Source of the DNA: Arthrinium phaeospermum
Lineage: Eukaryota > Ascomycota > Sordariomycetes > Amphisphaeriales > Apiosporaceae
DNA length: 64,000 nucleotides
Assembly (NCBI GenBank): GCA_006503535.1
Contig: QYRS01000013.1
Span: 186,001-250,000 of the forward strand
Reading direction: 5' to 3'
Position numbers and translations under genes: made by a program. Below the pieces are notes generated by a model. The model saw only the letters and a list, made by a program, of their open reading frames with translations, ran no database searches and was not told where the DNA came from. Of this stretch, positions 1 through 10,975 are shown in pieces. The stretch's first letter is position 1, and each line of letters opens with the position of its first letter.

Positions 1-1423
1 GCGAGTACTGGAGAAGGTCACGGGTGAAACCGTCCCGCGCTCGAATTAAGAGCGAGAGCCATGCATGTTGTTGTGGTATCCCTGCCTCGAGCAGATCGGG
101 ATGCCTAGGTGCTGCCGAGGCAATAGTGAACGGGTGAGTTTGCAGCGAATGGCTGTGGCCCAGCGATGGTACGGTGATAAACACATGGTCCATCGGCTTC
201 CACCCATGCCGGATACTGTGCCGTAGCCAGGAAGAGAGCGGCTGATCGGATTGCTGAGGCATACTCCAGTTGGCTGATAGAAGCAGAGTCTGCTCATCCT
301 CTAATACTTCTACGTCGGCCGTGAAGGAATCCGACTTGAGATTCAGGCGCCAAACCAGACGATCCACCAGGAAGATGGCCAGAGAAGCCAAGACATAAGG
401 CCGGCTGGTGGGGAAGTGCAGGTACAGGAATACCAGAGCCACGACTTGAAGGACCACATGTGAGGCCAGGAACAACTCATAGCAGCGGGCACGGAAGCTT
501 GCGAGGGAAGTGGCATAAAGCAATTCGTAGGCGATTAGCGCACCCATGCCTATTAGGTTGCGTTGGTCCAGCAAGAAATCCCAAAGATCGCCAACAAGTA
601 GCCAGGCCGGACAACACCAGACTTGCCATATCACAAAGCAGACGAAGTGGGCGAATGCCGCGAAACACATGAGCTCGCCGACACGGCGGTGGAAAATGTT
701 GAGCGACTCGTAGGAATAGCCCGTGAGGGCGCTTAGAGGCTGGTTCTTGGCGGCGAGCAAATAGAGCAAAGGCAAGTTGACAATGAACACGTATCCGATC
801 CGGTCGGCGAAGGCGAAGAAGTACTTGGGCTCCAGGGGGCTCTGGAAGAACTGGAAGAAGACATTAAGGGCAAAGTATGCCAGCACGAAAAGCGAGGTCT
901 CGTTGGGGGGCAGTGCACGGTTGATGAAGGGAACAGGTCGCGGTTGATACATGAGCCATGCCTGTGTGGTATTGGATAGGCTTCGATGCTTTGGTCGAGC
1001 TGTGGCGGCCAGCAAAGGTTGCCGCTCAAGATCCGCGTCCGGCTTGACCGAACTAGGAGGCGACTGGATCCCTTGCAACGTACTGCTGGACGACGACGAC
1101 AATGACGACACCAGCGACTTGTCTGCCTGCTCCGAGGAACGGGGGCATTGGGTTCTTTTCTTCCACCTTCTCTGGTCTCGACGTTTCGTGACGAAATGGC
1201 AGACTGTGAATCCAGCCAGTACGACGAACAATACCAGATTATAACAGGCAACTACGTCGCGTCCATGTAGGATGTGATAGATGAGGACCCGAATGTACTC
1301 GACCTTGTCGGGGTCATCTGTAAAGTCGGCGATGACGACATGGTCTGGAGACGGAGGCGACTTGGCATATCGCAGGCTTGCACGGAAGAGGTCCCAAGCC
1401 AACGGCGCTGCAGCTTCATCCAT
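1..1423 (-). CDS. Ferric reductase / NOX-type transmembrane oxidoreductase, 5' part only
   Basis: One uninterrupted frame of 474 codons runs from ATG at 1423 off the left edge, so the C-terminal NAD(P)H-binding half is missing. Family members pass electrons from NADPH via FAD and two hemes across the plasma membrane, usually to ferric iron. Visible features are an early membrane segment (residues about 60-77), a serine-rich polar loop (about 95-150), several later hydrophobic segments, and two His pairs 14 residues apart (H245/H259 and H322/H336) that fit bis-heme ligands. The FAD-binding signature HPFTIAS sits at 430-436. The long polar insert between the first helix and the heme core is common in fungal FRE proteins. 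Family membership is secure. Metal specificity cannot be read from this fragment, and a non-iron role is possible. Confidence 0.88.
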   Translation of the reverse strand, partial: MDEAAAPLAWDLFRASLRYAKSPPSPDHVVIADFTDDPDKVEYIRVLIYHILHGRDVVACYNLVLFVVLAGFTVCHFVTKRRDQRRWKKRTQCPRSSEQADKSLVSSLSSSSSSTLQGIQSPPSSVKPDADLERQPLLAATARPKHRSLSNTTQAWLMYQPRPVPFINRALPPNETSLFVLAYFALNVFFQFFQSPLEPKYFFAFADRIGYVFIVNLPLLYLLAAKNQPLSALTGYSYESLNIFHRRVGELMCFAAFAHFVCFVIWQVWCCPAWLLVGDLWDFLLDQRNLIGMGALIAYELLYATSLASFRARCYELFLASHVVLQVVALVFLYLHFPTSRPYVLASLAIFLVDRLVWRLNLKSDSFTADVEVLEDEQTLLLSANWSMPQQSDQPLSSWLRHSIRHGWKPMDHVFITVPSLGHSHSLQTHPFTIASAAPRHPDLLEAGIPQQHAWLSLLIRARDGFTRDLLQYS

Positions 1424-2217
1424 GATGGTTGTTGACCTCGGGCTCTTTCTCTTTCGTGTGTGGTGTGATGCGCCTTGTACGCAACCAGGTTGGAGCAGGC
1501 GAATCCATATTTGTACAGTAGGGCGGACAACGATAGCTGGACTATTGTGATTGTGCTGCCCTGCTGATCCCGAAGGCGGCAATGTTTTTCACTGGTGGAC
1601 TCCCCTAAGAGACTCGGTAGCTTTCGGTTTCATCTTATCAATCTAATCAGCTGTGCGCAGACCCATCCTTCTGGTCGCGCTAGATAGGCCTAGCAGAAGG
1701 CCTAGCAGCTCCAGAGAGGAGCCCCTAGGCCCTATAGCGACTGGTTACCGCTATACCCTGCGCCTGGGCTGTTGACAATTCAGTGGTTGGAGCCAATCTT
1801 GTGACGTGTGTCGTGCGGGCCTAACGTGCAGAAGGTCCCAAGGTCCATCTTCTTGTGGCGGTAACCGCCCTGTTCTTTGGCTAGGTATCTATCATTTACT
1901 TGCTCAATTGCTCTCATCAGCCCGCCAGTTGGTCTCGGGATCTTCAAAGATAGGCACATAACGAAAACTGAAGATTCGTAACGGTTGGTAGTGTGTTCCA
2001 TTTTGGAAGTTTGATTATTGAAAGGAATGACTGCTGGCTATTGGTAGGCACCCCGATACCAAATGTTAAACATTATTTGGCCTGATTCACCCCCCATGCA
2101 AGCCCATCTACTCCCCCAGTCCAATTGATCCGTGTATTCGTTCATTCGTCCATCCATCCATCCATCCATTCGTCCGTCATCATCGTAAGCGTTGACAAAG
2201 TCTAGGGCGCAACTGCT
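1424..2217. other. Intergenic between ferric reductase and secreted protein genes
   Basis: This should hold the ferric reductase promoter and the secreted-protein 3' flank. A direct repeat of the word AGGCCTAGCAG lies near 1685-1708, and a CCAT microsatellite at about 2150-2170. No gene is supported. Confidence 0.6.
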
Positions 2218-2667
2218 TTAAGGCAGAGCGGCGGGGGTGTACTTCTGGTCGGGGACGACGGGCACGCCGTTCTTGAGCTGCTTGTCCTGGTAGGCGGGGT
2301 AGACGATCTGACGCTTGCCCTCGTCGACGACGGCGAGGGTGGTGAAGCCCTCGTCCTTGCCGAACTGGTCGCTCCAGCCCGTCGTGATGCGGTAGGGGCC
2401 GCACCACTGGGGCTCCTTGATGTCCGTCTGCGAGGCCGGCTTGCCCTTGGCCGTGATCTTGCAGGCCTGGACGGCGACGCCCGGGGTGTTGGTGTTGATG
2501 CCGAACTCCCAGTCGCACGCCGTGTCGTCGGCGTTGCACGTCCGCTTCAGCGACTCGATGGTCCACTCGCCTCCTGCCATCATGGACTTGCTGGCGGCTG
2601 GGCTGGGGGCAGGGGCTGCGAGGGCGACGGCGGCGAAGAGGGTGCTGAAGAGACTGGTGTAGAGCAT
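2218..2667 (-). CDS. Small secreted four-cysteine protein
   Basis: Single-exon gene for 149 residues. An N-terminal signal peptide (hydrophobic core about 3-17, Ala-Ala-Pro cleavage region) precedes a compact domain with four cysteines (C44, C51, C69, C89), consistent with two disulfides. The motifs WTIESLKRTC, KGKPASQTD, CGPY and GFTTLAVVD match my recollection of a family of fungal small secreted proteins, some annotated as hypersensitive-response-inducing; that naming is from memory, not a search. There is no transmembrane segment after the signal and no recognisable catalytic motif. An extracellular, possibly plant-facing role is inferred from size and secretion only. Confidence 0.82.
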   Translation of the reverse strand: MLYTSLFSTLFAAVALAAPAPSPAASKSMMAGGEWTIESLKRTCNADDTACDWEFGINTNTPGVAVQACKITAKGKPASQTDIKEPQWCGPYRITTGWSDQFGKDEGFTTLAVVDEGKRQIVYPAYQDKQLKNGVPVVPDQKYTPAALP

Positions 2668-4110
2668 GGTGGCGGTTGGTGTTAGGCTTTCGTTTGGTTT
2701 GGTCGATTAGTGGTCTTGGTATTAAAGGGGCTTACAGAATGTGTAGAGAGAGGTAGTAATTATGTGATACTAGGTAGTAGAGTGGGATGAGATGCTGATC
2801 TGATGACAGGATAGTACAACAACGAAGGAGGGGATGAGGAGGCTCTTTATATATCCGGAATTCAAAGGGCTGTTTATGTAATTCCCGTCCGTCCTTACGG
2901 CATCCCGACATTCCGCCTGTCTCTCCCCCCTCTCCCTCTCGTTGTCAGTTGTGTCTCTGGGGAGATCGTCGAACGAGCCTGCGTGCGCCCTACCTAGCCA
3001 GGGAGGCCGGCCGGCACGACAACGTTGCATCTGCATCCCCGATCCCCATCTTGCTTCTATTTCCATGCATGCACAGGACAGGACCTGCACGGTGCGTAGC
3101 GGGGTGTGTGAGGTGTATACGAAGACTAGAAGAGCGAGAGAGAGACGCCGCCAAGTGCCAGCACGGCGTATCCTCTGCCTGCTGTGCTGTCTTCTCCTCA
3201 TTCAACCACACCACCTGCACCTGCCCACCGTCGTTGGGTCTTGCGGACGGCGATGGATTGCGGCTCGTCGGCAACAGACCGGGGCGGAAGGGACACGAGA
3301 AGATCGGCGCTCAGCTGATCTCGTATCCCAGGCCCAGAAGGATCAGAAGCGGGTTTCAGTGGGGCCACACCTCTCTCGACTGGTATAGCAGCCTAGACTA
3401 CCATCGATTGCCCGATCTGGCCTGTTACGCCCGCCAACAGCCGCGGCCCCTCCCTTGCATCGTCACCGCACCGCACTGCACTACTACCGGACCACATCAT
3501 GGCTGGCTCGGCTGGCTAGGTACTAGGCTGGCAACTGGCAGAGCGACCGCGACCAGGACACGCGAAAGCCCATGCATGGATGGGGAGATGGGTCGGTCAA
3601 ATAGAGTTATACGAGCAACTGCTACCTTCTTCTGGCTTCTGCCCTCCTCCTCTTCTCCATAGTCACGCCGTCTCGTAGAAAAAGAAGAAAGTCTAGGCTG
3701 GGCGGGAAGGAGTGGAGGTACGGCTAAAGCCGGTCGGCACGGAGAAATGAAGCCGATGGTCTATTTGAGGAAAAACATTTGTCAACGAATTGGCTGGGCG
3801 CATGTTACACAGCGTCGTATTATTTCTGCTGCCATCAGCGTGCTTTACTCCATTGCTTGGTTGCTATACACCTATGGAAGTATGCCATGCCAGTAAGTAA
3901 GCCTGGCTTGTCCCACATCACGCTCGTCTAGGCTTGGCATAAGCCGTGGCCCTCGCCTCTTCGTCTTTTTGCCGTACAACAAGAGCGTCAGCAGTAAAGC
4001 TCGATGTCCGCATACCTGACCTCGCATTCGGTTGGCAAATAGTCGCCCTTTCCCCTTGATATGTTCTTCTTCATGCCCTCGGTCTCTGAATAACCCCAGC
4101 GCTAATTGTC
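2668..4110. other. Intergenic, upstream of the secreted protein gene
   Basis: About 1.4 kb between two minus-strand genes; the half near 2.7 kb should carry the promoter of the secreted protein. Long overlapping frames exist on both strands at 2.77-3.66 kb, but they contain low-complexity Arg/Cys/His-rich residues without domain features, so I call no gene. Confidence 0.55.
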
Positions 4111-5700
4111 CTACTGTCTTCCCCCCCGGCGATACTCCTTGGCCAACTTTTTAGGCAACAGGACTGGGTCACCATTGTCATCCAAGACGGTGACAATGCC
4201 GGATTCGTCACTATCGCCATTACTGCTATCATTCTGCGCGACCTCCTCTTCTTTCTTGACCTCTCGTTTCTTGATAGTGACGACAGTGGGCCGTGGCCGC
4301 CGCGGCGTCGATGGCTTACGCAAGCCTACGGCGAGTATGCAGAAAGTGACATCAGCGAACTGCCCCTCGGGGAACTGATCTAGGCCGGGATGCTCCTCCA
4401 ACAAGGCTAAGAGACGGTCGACGCCGTTATATGCTATGACTTTTGGATTGGGTTCGATGCCAGGTGTACGCATACTCGCTAGAATAGCCTGTACAACTAG
4501 GTTGGCCCAGGGACTGAGGTCGAGGATAAGCACTGAAGGATCGTGCGCCGCGAACTGGACGAGCTCCCTGCGCGATAGGGTCGCCGGGTCAAGCCCGTGG
4601 AACCTCGCCGCGAAGCGATCCCGCCAGCACAACATGGCCGGTCCGAGAAAGTACCACACTGAGCGTAGCAGACAGTCAATGGGCGAGGATAGGTTTGCAT
4701 CGTGGCCCTCGGCGAGCTGATTGCCGAAGCGATCAGGGTGCGTGTATTCTAGAAGAAGCTTGCCGCACTTCATGATCCGCATACTTGCCAAATACACTTG
4801 CTCATCATAGGTCTGTTGGGCGCGGCGGACGATGGATTGGAGCTCATCTGCACTAGTGGATTCCGCCTCGTGGACATCAAAACCGACGCTGCAGTGGTTG
4901 CACCTTGGCTGTACAGCATCTGAGCCGTACATGCGGGCAAGGCCCTGCGATCTGATGTGGTATGCAAGGGGCACGTCGTCGTCGCTGTCGTCAGCCGTGG
5001 CATGGCCAATTCGTAGATGGATGAGGAAGGGACAAAACCCTGTCGGGCCACCAAACTGCTGGCTGAGTAGGTCTTGTAGCGGACTGGGATATGTTGGGCG
5101 GGTGCCAAAGTCGTCCTGACCTCCAAGTTGCAGCGAGCCAAAGGGTCTTTCCTCAGGGGCAGAGCTGCCTCGAGGATCTGCACCCAGCGTGAGAAGCATC
5201 CGCACGGCCTTGACGTTGCCGTTGCAGCACGCGTAGCCCAGCGCCGTTCGGCGTGCGACTGGAGGGTTCTTGGCATCGGGATTGGGCGGCAGCTTGTGTT
5301 GATCCAGTGCGTTGATGTCGATGCCGTACTCGATGAGAGCCCCGATTAGACTGGGCGACGTCGTGACTGCGTCGCAATGCCACTGCAGCGCATTGTAGCC
5401 CTGGAAGAGCTCGAAGACATCAGCCCCGTTGTTGACAATGGCGTCGTGTACCTCATCGCCGGTCGTGACAAGGAATAGTTTGGGCACCGCCTCGAGATCA
5501 AACTTCTTCGCTTTCCCCTTAGGGTCGTTGTAATGAAACTCGCGAGCCCGGCTGTTCATGGTTCCGTCTTTGGTATGCCGTGTCAACATAGGCCGACGTT
5601 GATTATGTAGCAGGGGTGTCAGTTGAACATGTGGTAGAGCAGTTGTTTGTGATGCATATTCCTTATGGGCGAGGTTTGCTTCCTTAACTGCCCCAGGCAC
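4111..5700 (-). CDS. Ankyrin-repeat protein, single exon
   Basis: A continuous frame of 529 codons. The first in-frame ATG is at 5700, but ATG codons at residue 38 and residue 48 (position 5559) also fit, and the sequence looks conserved only from about residue 48, so the start is uncertain. Between about residues 90 and 190 two or three degenerate ankyrin units are visible (NALQWHCDAV, LIEYGIDINALD, RTALGYACCNGNVKAVRMLLTLGADP). The middle contains a C-x2-C pair (PRCNHCSVGFD) that might be part of a metal site. The C-terminus is a charged basic/acidic tail (KKREVKKEEEE-like) suggesting a disordered end. Ankyrin units mediate protein-protein contacts; no enzymatic domain is seen and the biological role is unknown. 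Confidence 0.82.
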   Translation of the reverse strand: MPGAVKEANLAHKEYASQTTALPHVQLTPLLHNQRRPMLTRHTKDGTMNSRAREFHYNDPKGKAKKFDLEAVPKLFLVTTGDEVHDAIVNNGADVFELFQGYNALQWHCDAVTTSPSLIGALIEYGIDINALDQHKLPPNPDAKNPPVARRTALGYACCNGNVKAVRMLLTLGADPRGSSAPEERPFGSLQLGGQDDFGTRPTYPSPLQDLLSQQFGGPTGFCPFLIHLRIGHATADDSDDDVPLAYHIRSQGLARMYGSDAVQPRCNHCSVGFDVHEAESTSADELQSIVRRAQQTYDEQVYLASMRIMKCGKLLLEYTHPDRFGNQLAEGHDANLSSPIDCLLRSVWYFLGPAMLCWRDRFAARFHGLDPATLSRRELVQFAAHDPSVLILDLSPWANLVVQAILASMRTPGIEPNPKVIAYNGVDRLLALLEEHPGLDQFPEGQFADVTFCILAVGLRKPSTPRRPRPTVVTIKKREVKKEEEVAQNDSSNGDSDESGIVTVLDDNGDPVLLPKKLAKEYRRGGRQ

Positions 5701-5938
5701 AATGATTTAGGTAGGTACTTAAGGCAAACGCACAGAATTAACGGCATTGCGACTAGGCAAGCGCGAACAATCGCCAATATGGGTTGTCGACTATGTAAAC
5801 AAAGGAGCTGTTCAGTGGCCGATTGTCTTTTGGCCAGTATTCTCCGGGTTATCGCAGCAAGAGCTTCCACACAGCTTCAAGCTGTATCCCAAACCTCTAG
5901 CACTAGCATCTGATCTGCACACTGCACTCGGCACATCA

Positions 5939-6867
5939 TCACAGCTTGTACTGCGCGGGGTTCCAATAGACTGGTTCTCCAAACTCAATATCAGCGTCTT
6001 CCATCTTCAGGCCCAATTGCCATCGTCCCAGTCCTGGCCAGAAGTTCTCGTAGCCGACACGCTGGGTCTCTCTTTCGTTTCCCTGGCTCATGTCCACCCA
6101 GGCGAGGCAGGCTTTTTTCGTTTTCTGGCCAGGGGCGACTTTGCTCCAGTGCTTCGTGCCCGGTAGCTCCTTCTGGCTGCCGTCTCCAGTCGGAAGCGGC
6201 GGTTGTACCAGGGATGCATCGATTCCAATGTACTTCAAAAGGTTCAACGACAATGGAAAGGACGGGGCCCATTTCAATGGTGTGATCGTGGCTTGGAAGA
6301 AGGGGCTATCGCTTGCGCAGGTCTCGGCGACGTCATCCGAGGTGTCGTGCGGGTAGACCTTGGCCGTGGTTGAGCCATCAGGGAGGTCGTTGAACTCGAA
6401 CCGCGCAAGGTGCTTCGGTATGTTCCAATCTGCAGTCGCATCCGTGTTAGCGGGCCAAGCACCCTCTCAAACCAATTGAACAGAACAAGCCGAGGGGCAA
6501 GAGGCAACCCACTCTTCCTCCCGTTCCAACACGTGTATTTCTGCGAGACGTAGATCCGGGTGATGCGCGCGCTGCTCTTTGTCTTGATCTGGCCGTCCTC
6601 CAGGGTCGGATACTTGAAGAAACCCGGACAAACAATGAGTTCGTCATAGGGCCCAACCGGGGTCTCGGTGTAGCGAATGATCTGGAATTGGCTCAGACCA
6701 CCAAGATGCTCCCCCGATTGCGTGGGATCGGAGAAGTCGGACCCGGCCTCAAGTCGCGAGTAGGTGAAGTCTGGCAGTTTGCCGCCTTGCGCCCAGAACG
6801 TGACCATGTACACCGTGCCCTTGAGTTTCCACGGCGCCGGGACCGGCACAATTGGGCCGTCTTCCAT
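5939..6867 (-). CDS. Acetoacetate-decarboxylase-like fold protein
   Basis: Two exons, complement(join(5939..6429,6513..6867)), 281 residues. The 83-nt intron has GTGGGT donor, CTAAC branch and CTGCAG acceptor. Splicing joins NGRK to NWNIPKHLARFEFNDLPDG, which restores the motif typical of the fungal branch of the acetoacetate decarboxylase superfamily (GPYDELIVCPGFF, then R-x-TRIYVS, then W-N-x-PKHLA). In true decarboxylases a lysine near this Pro-Lys forms the Schiff base; here the Lys of IPK is a candidate, but I cannot show that it is catalytic. No signal peptide. It is divergent from the Zn2Cys6 gene starting at 7820, sharing about 950 bp of upstream DNA, so co-regulation is possible. Substrate unknown. 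Confidence 0.82.
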
Positions 6868-7819
6868 GACAGTCGGATGGTGCCGTAGCTAGAGGCAGGG
6901 AAACGATATAAATAGGTAGATTTCCAACCCGAACAGAAAGGGGGCAGATGGACCTTGTCGGGGTTGCTGCTGCTGCTGTCAATGAATGTCTTATCGCACG
7001 CTTTAAGCCAGTTTAAGACGGGTGGGTGATGCAGGTACGGAGAGAGCTCCGCCAGCATGTATATATGGACCGTCCAGGGCCATCATCATCTCCCCCGGCT
7101 TCCCCAGGCAGTCTGGACAGCGCTGCATCGTCCTGGGCGTCACACCATGGAAGCGAGCAGCGTGGCACCCGTGGCAGGTGAAGGCGGGGAAGGACTCATT
7201 CGTCCTCGGCCCTCGGATTGCCTGTTGCCTGCCACTTTCGTTGCAATCTTATCTGCCACACGGCTTATGTGGGTCGTGGCGGGCGCCTCGATCAGCAGCC
7301 AAGACAGCATCAGCAACGGCGTCATGGCTTCTGCCATGCCTCACTTCATGATGCCTCCGCTTCCGAGTCAATTCTTCCTTGGCCAAATGCCACAAGTAAC
7401 GCTTATACATGTATGCAGGTTACTGCCTGCTTGATCCCAACCTGGACATATTGTCAAGTCTGATAAGGGTGGTGGACCGTGACAGCTGTATGAAATGGTG
7501 CCTCAGCCGTTGAAGAGAGACAGCCGGGTGCCCTCTAGAGTGCGTCGGCAAATAAAGGGGACGTTATACTTCAAAAATACATGGTCGCAGATCCAAATAC
7601 GCTGATTGATGATGCTGTCAAACATTGTGCCAGACTGGCCAACTTCTCGAAGAGTTGATTGGTGGGGCGTCGGAGGATCGGAGGATCGGAGGATCGGGTC
7701 GGATGGTCGGACGATGGAAATAACAGGAAAATCCCCATCAACGCACACAACTGGCCCAGAACACCATCCGACAAGGCTTCTCTTCTACAGAATCGTATTT
7801 GAGCAGAACCAGTTGCACT
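6868..7819. promoter_or_regulatory. Shared upstream region of ADC-like and Zn2Cys6 genes
   Basis: Bidirectional intergenic region of about 950 bp between divergent genes. It contains a cluster of CGG triplets (see the separate repeat entry). Open frames at 7.0-7.75 kb overlap each other on both strands and show no protein-like features. Confidence 0.6.
7671..7710. repeat. CGG direct repeats, 8-bp period
   Basis: CGG triplets start at 7671, 7679, 7687 and 7695 (exact 8-bp spacing, unit CGGAGGAT), followed by further CGG at 7700 and 7708. The array lies 110-150 bp before the start codon of a Zn2Cys6 regulator. Zn2Cys6 proteins as a class bind paired CGG/CCG triplets, so this is a candidate operator for that gene or the divergent one; it could equally be a chance microsatellite. 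Confidence 0.7.
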
Positions 7820-10365
7820 ATGCCCGACAGATGTCCTCGGAACGGTGTAGGTGACGAAGCCCCGCGGTCTTCCACGCCGCAAAGCCGCCCTCGCCCACCC
7901 CCAAATCGCCGACGAGACAAGCCTCAACTAAGCTGCAACCTTTGCCGCCAACGGAAGTGGGTATTTGCCAAGTTGTATGCTACACCTCTACGGCGTACTG
8001 ATCTGATGTTCTCCCAGGCTACGCTGTGACAGGCGACAGCCGTGCGGCACTTGCTCGAGGCGGACCTTGCAATGCATTTATGCAAACGCTCCCTCGTCAG
8101 ACAGGCACAGGCAGGATGGTGCGCCCTCGGACCGCTCCTGTGCTGGTACTTCCTATACCGGTATTCAGGACAGAGTAGCCCAATTGGAGAGTCTAATTGG
8201 GGATCTGGTACACCGTGGTACAAATGACGCCCACTTATCAGGAAGATCCCCTGAGCCCCTCGATGCTACTGCAAACGCGAGCATGGAAGACTTGGCGAGA
8301 CCCGGCGCTGCAGCGGCTGGAACAGCACCCAGAGATCTTGATTCTGGAAGATTGAGCTTACAATCATGCACCTGGGTTAACTCAAACCGTATGCCTTATG
8401 TACCTTTCCACCCCTTATCATCAGGCCACCACTTTCATGTCTGCTAACTATGTGGTCCGTTGTGCCATCGCAGATTGGTCTGTCCTTCTTGATGGCATAT
8501 CCGAGGGCGGAGAGCAGCGATCTGGTCACAGTAGTACCTCCGCAGACTCTGATTGCCCGGTGTATCCTTCGTCTCCGAGGCCGAAACTCTTCTACAGCTG
8601 CCCGCCTGTCACCCGGGTGGAAATATTGGCAGCGCTGCCGCCAAGGAGAACATCAGATCGACTAGTCTCTGCTTTCTTCAACTTTCTAGATTCCGCTGCA
8701 GGTTCGTAAACCATGCCTGATAGTGCAATGCCGGTGATGACTAACTAACATAACTTGTGTGGCTCGTAGCTGCTATTGTGCACAGCGGCGAATTTTTGGC
8801 CATGGTAAGTTAAGCCGAAAAGTGACGGATTTCCGTGATGCTCGTCCCAGCTAACGAAATTTAGTATAAGAGGTTTTGGGACGACCCATCATCGGTTCCT
8901 ATTACCTGGATAAGCATGCTGTTTTCCATGTTTTGCATCGCTTCTCGCGCCCAACACGCCGTGGGGCTCTCAAGAGACCAGCTCGCCAAAGAAAAAGGGA
9001 GCTTTATTTCGGAGTCTACGTCCATCTATCGAGAGAAGGCTGTCCAGGCACTCATGCTTGGCCAGTACACAAAGGGTGGCCCATATGTTGTCGAGGCACT
9101 GCTGGCGTATTTCACCGTTGAGCATTTCACCAGCATCGATGCCCAAATTGAGTCGTGGCTCATTCTTAGCGTCACCGTCAATATCGCGATGCGTCAAGGC
9201 TACCACCGTGACCCCAGACACTTCCCTCAGCTCTCTCCATTTGAGGGCGAAGTGAGAAGACGCATTTGGGCTACCCTATATCAAGTCGACCTGGGCATAT
9301 CTGTGCAAATGGGGATGCCGAAGCTCATCCGCGACAACGTCTCAGACACTCAACTGCCAGGAAATTACAAAGATACCGATTTTGACTCTTCCACAGCCCA
9401 GCTGCCAGCCCCAAGACCCGAGGCAGAAATGACCCCAATGCTGTACACCATAAGTAAGACTCGACTTATGAGGGTAATTGGCATGATCATGGAGCATGTC
9501 GCCGAGGTTCAAACACCTTCCTATGAAGAGGTGCTTCGTATTGATACCATTTTGGACGAGGTATATGCAAATCTACCAAAGGCCTTCCGATGGGAGGGCA
9601 TGTCCGAATCCATCCTATCAAGCCCTGCAGTTGTCAGCCAGAAGTTTTTTCTGCAGACTATGTATCAAAAGGGCAAACTACTACTCCACCGTAAGTATAT
9701 CCCATCTCAGGGGCAACATCAAGGACCGGAGAAATACGAATATTCCCGAGGAAGGGCTTTGGAGGCCGGGCTGGCGATCCTCCGACTTCACCACATTGTT
9801 GTCGAAGAGAGCAAGCCATCTGGGCAGTTATACTCGAGCCAGTTTTTATTCAACTCTTTGGTCAGCCACGAGTTGTTCGCGGGTGCCCTTGCCGTCTGTT
9901 TCTACCTCCAACATCATCGGAACGGCATGGAGGCCGAGAAGCTTCAAGAAGCAAAAAGGCTCCTACGAAGATCACAAGGTCTTTGGATCGAGGCCAGCTC
10001 GACATCATTTGAGGCTGCTAAAGCGGCAGAAGCCTTGCGCATATTTCTCAATAGACTCGACGAGGAGACGCTTGCTCAACGGAACAGAGAGGATGCAAGC
10101 TCTTCATTGGCCTTTTTCACGCCTGAGCTGATGCCATCTGAAGTTTTTCAGGGTGAGTGGAACAAAACCCCTATACGCATGTTAAGATTCATTTTCTTTT
10201 TCGGAGCGGCGGCTAATAGGGTTAGATTCTTTCTGGGATATACGCCTGCCTTTTACATACCTCCCTATGGATCCGCCGGCGTCAAGAGTTGAAGAGCCCG
10301 TCATGATGATGATTGACGGTGGGCAAGAAGTTGGCACATCAGAGCCGTGGGTGGGGACCGTGTAG
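7820..10365 (+). CDS. Zn2Cys6 fungal transcription factor with fungal_trans domain
   Basis: Six exons, join(7820..7956,8018..8388,8474..8701,8770..8804,8865..10152,10220..10365), 734 residues; every junction has GT-AG and preserves frame. The zinc binuclear cluster is complete: C39-x2-C42-x6-C49-x5-C55-x2-C58-x6-C65, with intron 1 splitting the cluster at the usual RRK/LRC position. A short heptad segment near residue 95-110 (IQDRVAQLESLIGDLV) fits a dimerisation coil. The middle-homology (fungal_trans, PF04082-type) region spans about 250-500, with the signature GYHRDP ... SPFEGEVRRRIWATLYQVDLGIS. The protein should act in the nucleus on CGG-type sites. Targets are unknown; the divergent ADC-like gene and the CGG array upstream are plausible first candidates. 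Confidence 0.92.
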
Positions 10366-10975
10366 TAGTCCTCGACTTTTTGCACTATTCGGCATGCAGC
10401 CATTCATGGCAATAACAGGCGTGGGTACACTGTTTGGCCGTCAAATATACTGGCCCTTGCCCCCATGCCTCAGCATGTTTACCTAGGCAGGACCAGAGAC
10501 TGACTATTTTCGCCTAATTGCACAATGCAAATCATCCACGGAAAGAATGAATTATACAGCAATATACGAGTTTGACCCACGTGAGTTTGCCGGACTATGC
10601 TGAAAGCACCAAATAACAACTAGAATTTGGCTGAGCGGTATTCGAAGATTATGCCTGACAGCCTGTTATTATGCTACGGTGGGTGGCAGTGCGTGCGCAG
10701 CCCTGCGGCGCAGTACCAACCATTGCTTTGGGTTGGCTGGTCTGGTTCGATCCGGTATGTGAGCCAAGAAGTGCTCCGCAGTAGGAGGGTGGCAGTGTCC
10801 AACAGGAACGCCTGCCGAGTAATCATGGCATCATCGGATCGCCTCAGCGTTTCGATAAATACTTACCATTTTCCGCAATGTGAACATCACATTGGAGCGT
10901 CGTTGCAGTGTTTTGACATCTGTCTCCACTATTCCGCCGTCGACTGACTCTCTTCAACAAAAGAGACAAGATAAT
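10366..10975. other. Intergenic between Zn2Cys6 and coiled-coil genes
   Basis: Tandem plus-strand neighbours; probably the terminator of one and promoter of the next. I see no repeats or conserved sites of note. A frame opening at 10880 leads into the next gene but probably belongs to its 5' leader. Confidence 0.5.

Noticed and set aside
2949..3662. 237-codon plus-strand frame
   Set aside because: Low-complexity Arg/His/Cys-rich residues, overlapped by other long frames on both strands, no start context or domain.
10610..10770. Possible tRNA (TGGCTGAGCGGT A-box-like word and GGTTCGATCC B-box-like word)
   Set aside because: No acceptor stem or anticodon stem-loop could be formed by eye and the boxes are too far apart for a normal tRNA.
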